64,000 bases of DNA, taken from contig CM037881.1 of assembly GCA_021292165.1 (NCBI GenBank), forward strand, positions 4,774,001 to 4,838,000, in the 5' to 3' direction. The position numbers and the translations under genes were made by a program. Each line of letters starts with the position of its first letter. The stretch's first letter is position 1. This stretch comes from Shinisaurus crocodilurus. Taxonomy: Eukaryota; Chordata; Lepidosauria; Squamata; Shinisauridae. Below the pieces are notes generated by a model, which worked only from the letters and a program-made list of their open reading frames with translations, was not told the origin of the DNA and searched no databases. Shown here one piece after another: positions 62,851 to 64,000 of the stretch.

Positions 62851-63540
62851 CGGATATCTTAACTATTATTTATGTAGAGGTCCTTTACATTACAGTATTA
62901 GGAAAATTATAGATTATGACAATTCTTTACTAGAATTTGGCTCATTAGAGGCCTTGGTTCTATGAGACAGAATGAGATCAAATTTGAAAGTGCTTTAGTG
63001 TGTTCTTAAATTGGATTTGTTCTCAAGGTAGTGTTTGTAAATGGATGGTTTTGTAAATTGCTTTTTCTTTGTCTTTAGAAGAATATGTAAACAAAAAATC
63101 TGACCCAGTCTATTCCCTTTGTCTGTACTGATAGCTATAGCTATTAAATAGCTATTAAAAAAACCAGCGCAGTTCTTTTTCGTATCTTGATGTGGAGTTA
63201 GAGCAGCAGAAATTGGGGATTGAACCTGGCTGGCTGGCGAATTTAATCCAGGCCTAAAACGCTTTCTCATCTGACTCCAAATATGTCTCCATTTGCTGGT
63301 TTCCCCCCTCACATGGCAGAGCTGAGGTTGTGGGTCCAATAGTCCTTGTTTAGTTCAGAATGTAGGCCAAAGACCTAAGTAGTCATTTCAGTACATTCTT
63401 TCTATGGGAAATAATTTCTGGGGTTTATCTTTATGTACGTTGGGCTCAGGGCTATATATTGACATACTTCAAGCTCCAAGCACTGTACCTGGTGCCCCTT
63501 CATAAGTAGTAGTGCATACAACCTTCTCCCTTCTCCCAAG
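62851..63540. other. Intergenic: nothing recognised
   Basis: AT-rich sequence, possibly L1-derived. No feature supported. Confidence 0.35.
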
Positions 63541-63542
63541 AG

Positions 63543-63625
63543 CTTTTATTTATTTATTTATTCATTCATTCATTCATTCCATTTTTATACCACCAATAGC
63601 TGAAGCTCTCTGGGCGGTTTACAAC
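63543..63625 (-). mobile_element. LINE 3' tail
   Basis: Minus strand 'gtaaaccgcccagagagcttcagctattggtggtataaaaatgg' with (GAAT)n(AAAT)n tail. Confidence 0.65.
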
Positions 63626-63630
63626 TACAG

Positions 63631-63893
63631 TACAGTAATACCTTGGATTGCAAGTAACTTGGTTTCAGAGCGTTTTGCAAGACAAGCAAATTTTTAAATA
63701 TTTATTTTTTAAAAAATTGACTTGATATACAAGCGGCATCTTGCAATACAAGGACTGTAGTACGGCTTAAATTAAAAATCTCTGTACAAATTTTTTTTGG
63801 GGGGGGGAATTTCATTTTGATATAAGGGTGTTTTGGATTACAAGCATGTTTCCGGAACGAATTATGCTCTCAATCCAAGGCATGGCAGCACAT
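63631..63893. mobile_element. Mariner-type MITE, copy 2
   Basis: TACAGTAATACCTTGGATTG at the left end, the inverted counterpart CAATCCAAGGCATGGC at the right end (last bases diverged). The interior matches 50367-50620 in inverse orientation. Confidence 0.8.
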
Positions 63894-64000
63894 ATAATCA
63901 GTTAATAAGACAGTCCCTGCCCGCAGGCTTACAATCTAAGAAGACACGACACACAAGGAAAAAGGAATGGGGAGGGAAGAAGGGGAAAAAGTGATTAATA

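Overview
The window is vertebrate nuclear DNA, most likely from a squamate reptile (a lizard is the best guess). The host gene is spliced and encodes an amniote-like periostin. The intervening DNA holds CR1, several L2-like lineages, L1-like, Penelope-like and DIRS-like retroelements, a tRNA-headed MIR-like SINE, a 5S rRNA-derived SINE, and several hAT and mariner families whose target-site duplications (TSDs) are still readable. The species is inferred from repeat content, not proven.

One host gene is clearly present. The 5' part of periostin (POSTN) lies on the minus strand from 15076 down to 149. Six exons (14949-15076, 9298-9396, 4110-4174, 3178-3335, 1241-1405, 149-295) join in consistent phase to give 762 nt, or 254 codons. 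They encode a signal peptide, the EMI domain, FAS1 domain 1 and the start of FAS1 domain 2. A TATA box at 15161-15168 marks the promoter. The rest of the gene lies beyond the left edge.

Intron 1 of POSTN holds the most unusual object: a 2.7-kb hAT-type transposon (10383-13085; TIR CAGAGGCGTAGCG / CAGTGGCGTAGCG; perfect 8-bp TSD CAACAATA). It carries fragments of two unrelated host genes: the CpG-island promoter and exon 1 of a DHRS11-like SDR gene, and a three-exon, intron-containing piece of DHODH in the opposite orientation that splits the DHRS11 exon. This is the architecture of a gene-capturing 'Pack' transposon.

About 0.7 kb upstream of the POSTN TSS a 4.65-kb unit is tandemly duplicated (15816-20468, 20469-25123, plus a partial third piece to 25912). 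Each unit begins with the same GAGTC-rich hAT-like element. TSDs and internal variants show that the middle element is a hybrid of the two outer ones, so the duplication looks like unequal crossing-over between two transposon copies, or an assembly collapse of the same form.

From 26 kb to the end I see no intact host gene. There are LINE fragments (CR1, L2, L1-like, others), an LTR-like pair, a CNNM-family pseudogene (38166-39356) hit by two hAT elements, and a large decayed DIRS-type element (about 48.7-54.8 kb) with recognisable Gag finger, RT, RNase H and tyrosine-recombinase remnants. A septin retropseudogene (55275-55650) ends in an L2 tail. An L2 copy (55.7-59.5 kb) has been interrupted by a CR1 and by a second LINE fragment. 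A 135-bp near-perfect palindromic hAT MITE occurs nine times across the window, mostly with 8-bp TSDs centred on TA, and carries two inverted ZNF143/THAP11-like motifs per copy.
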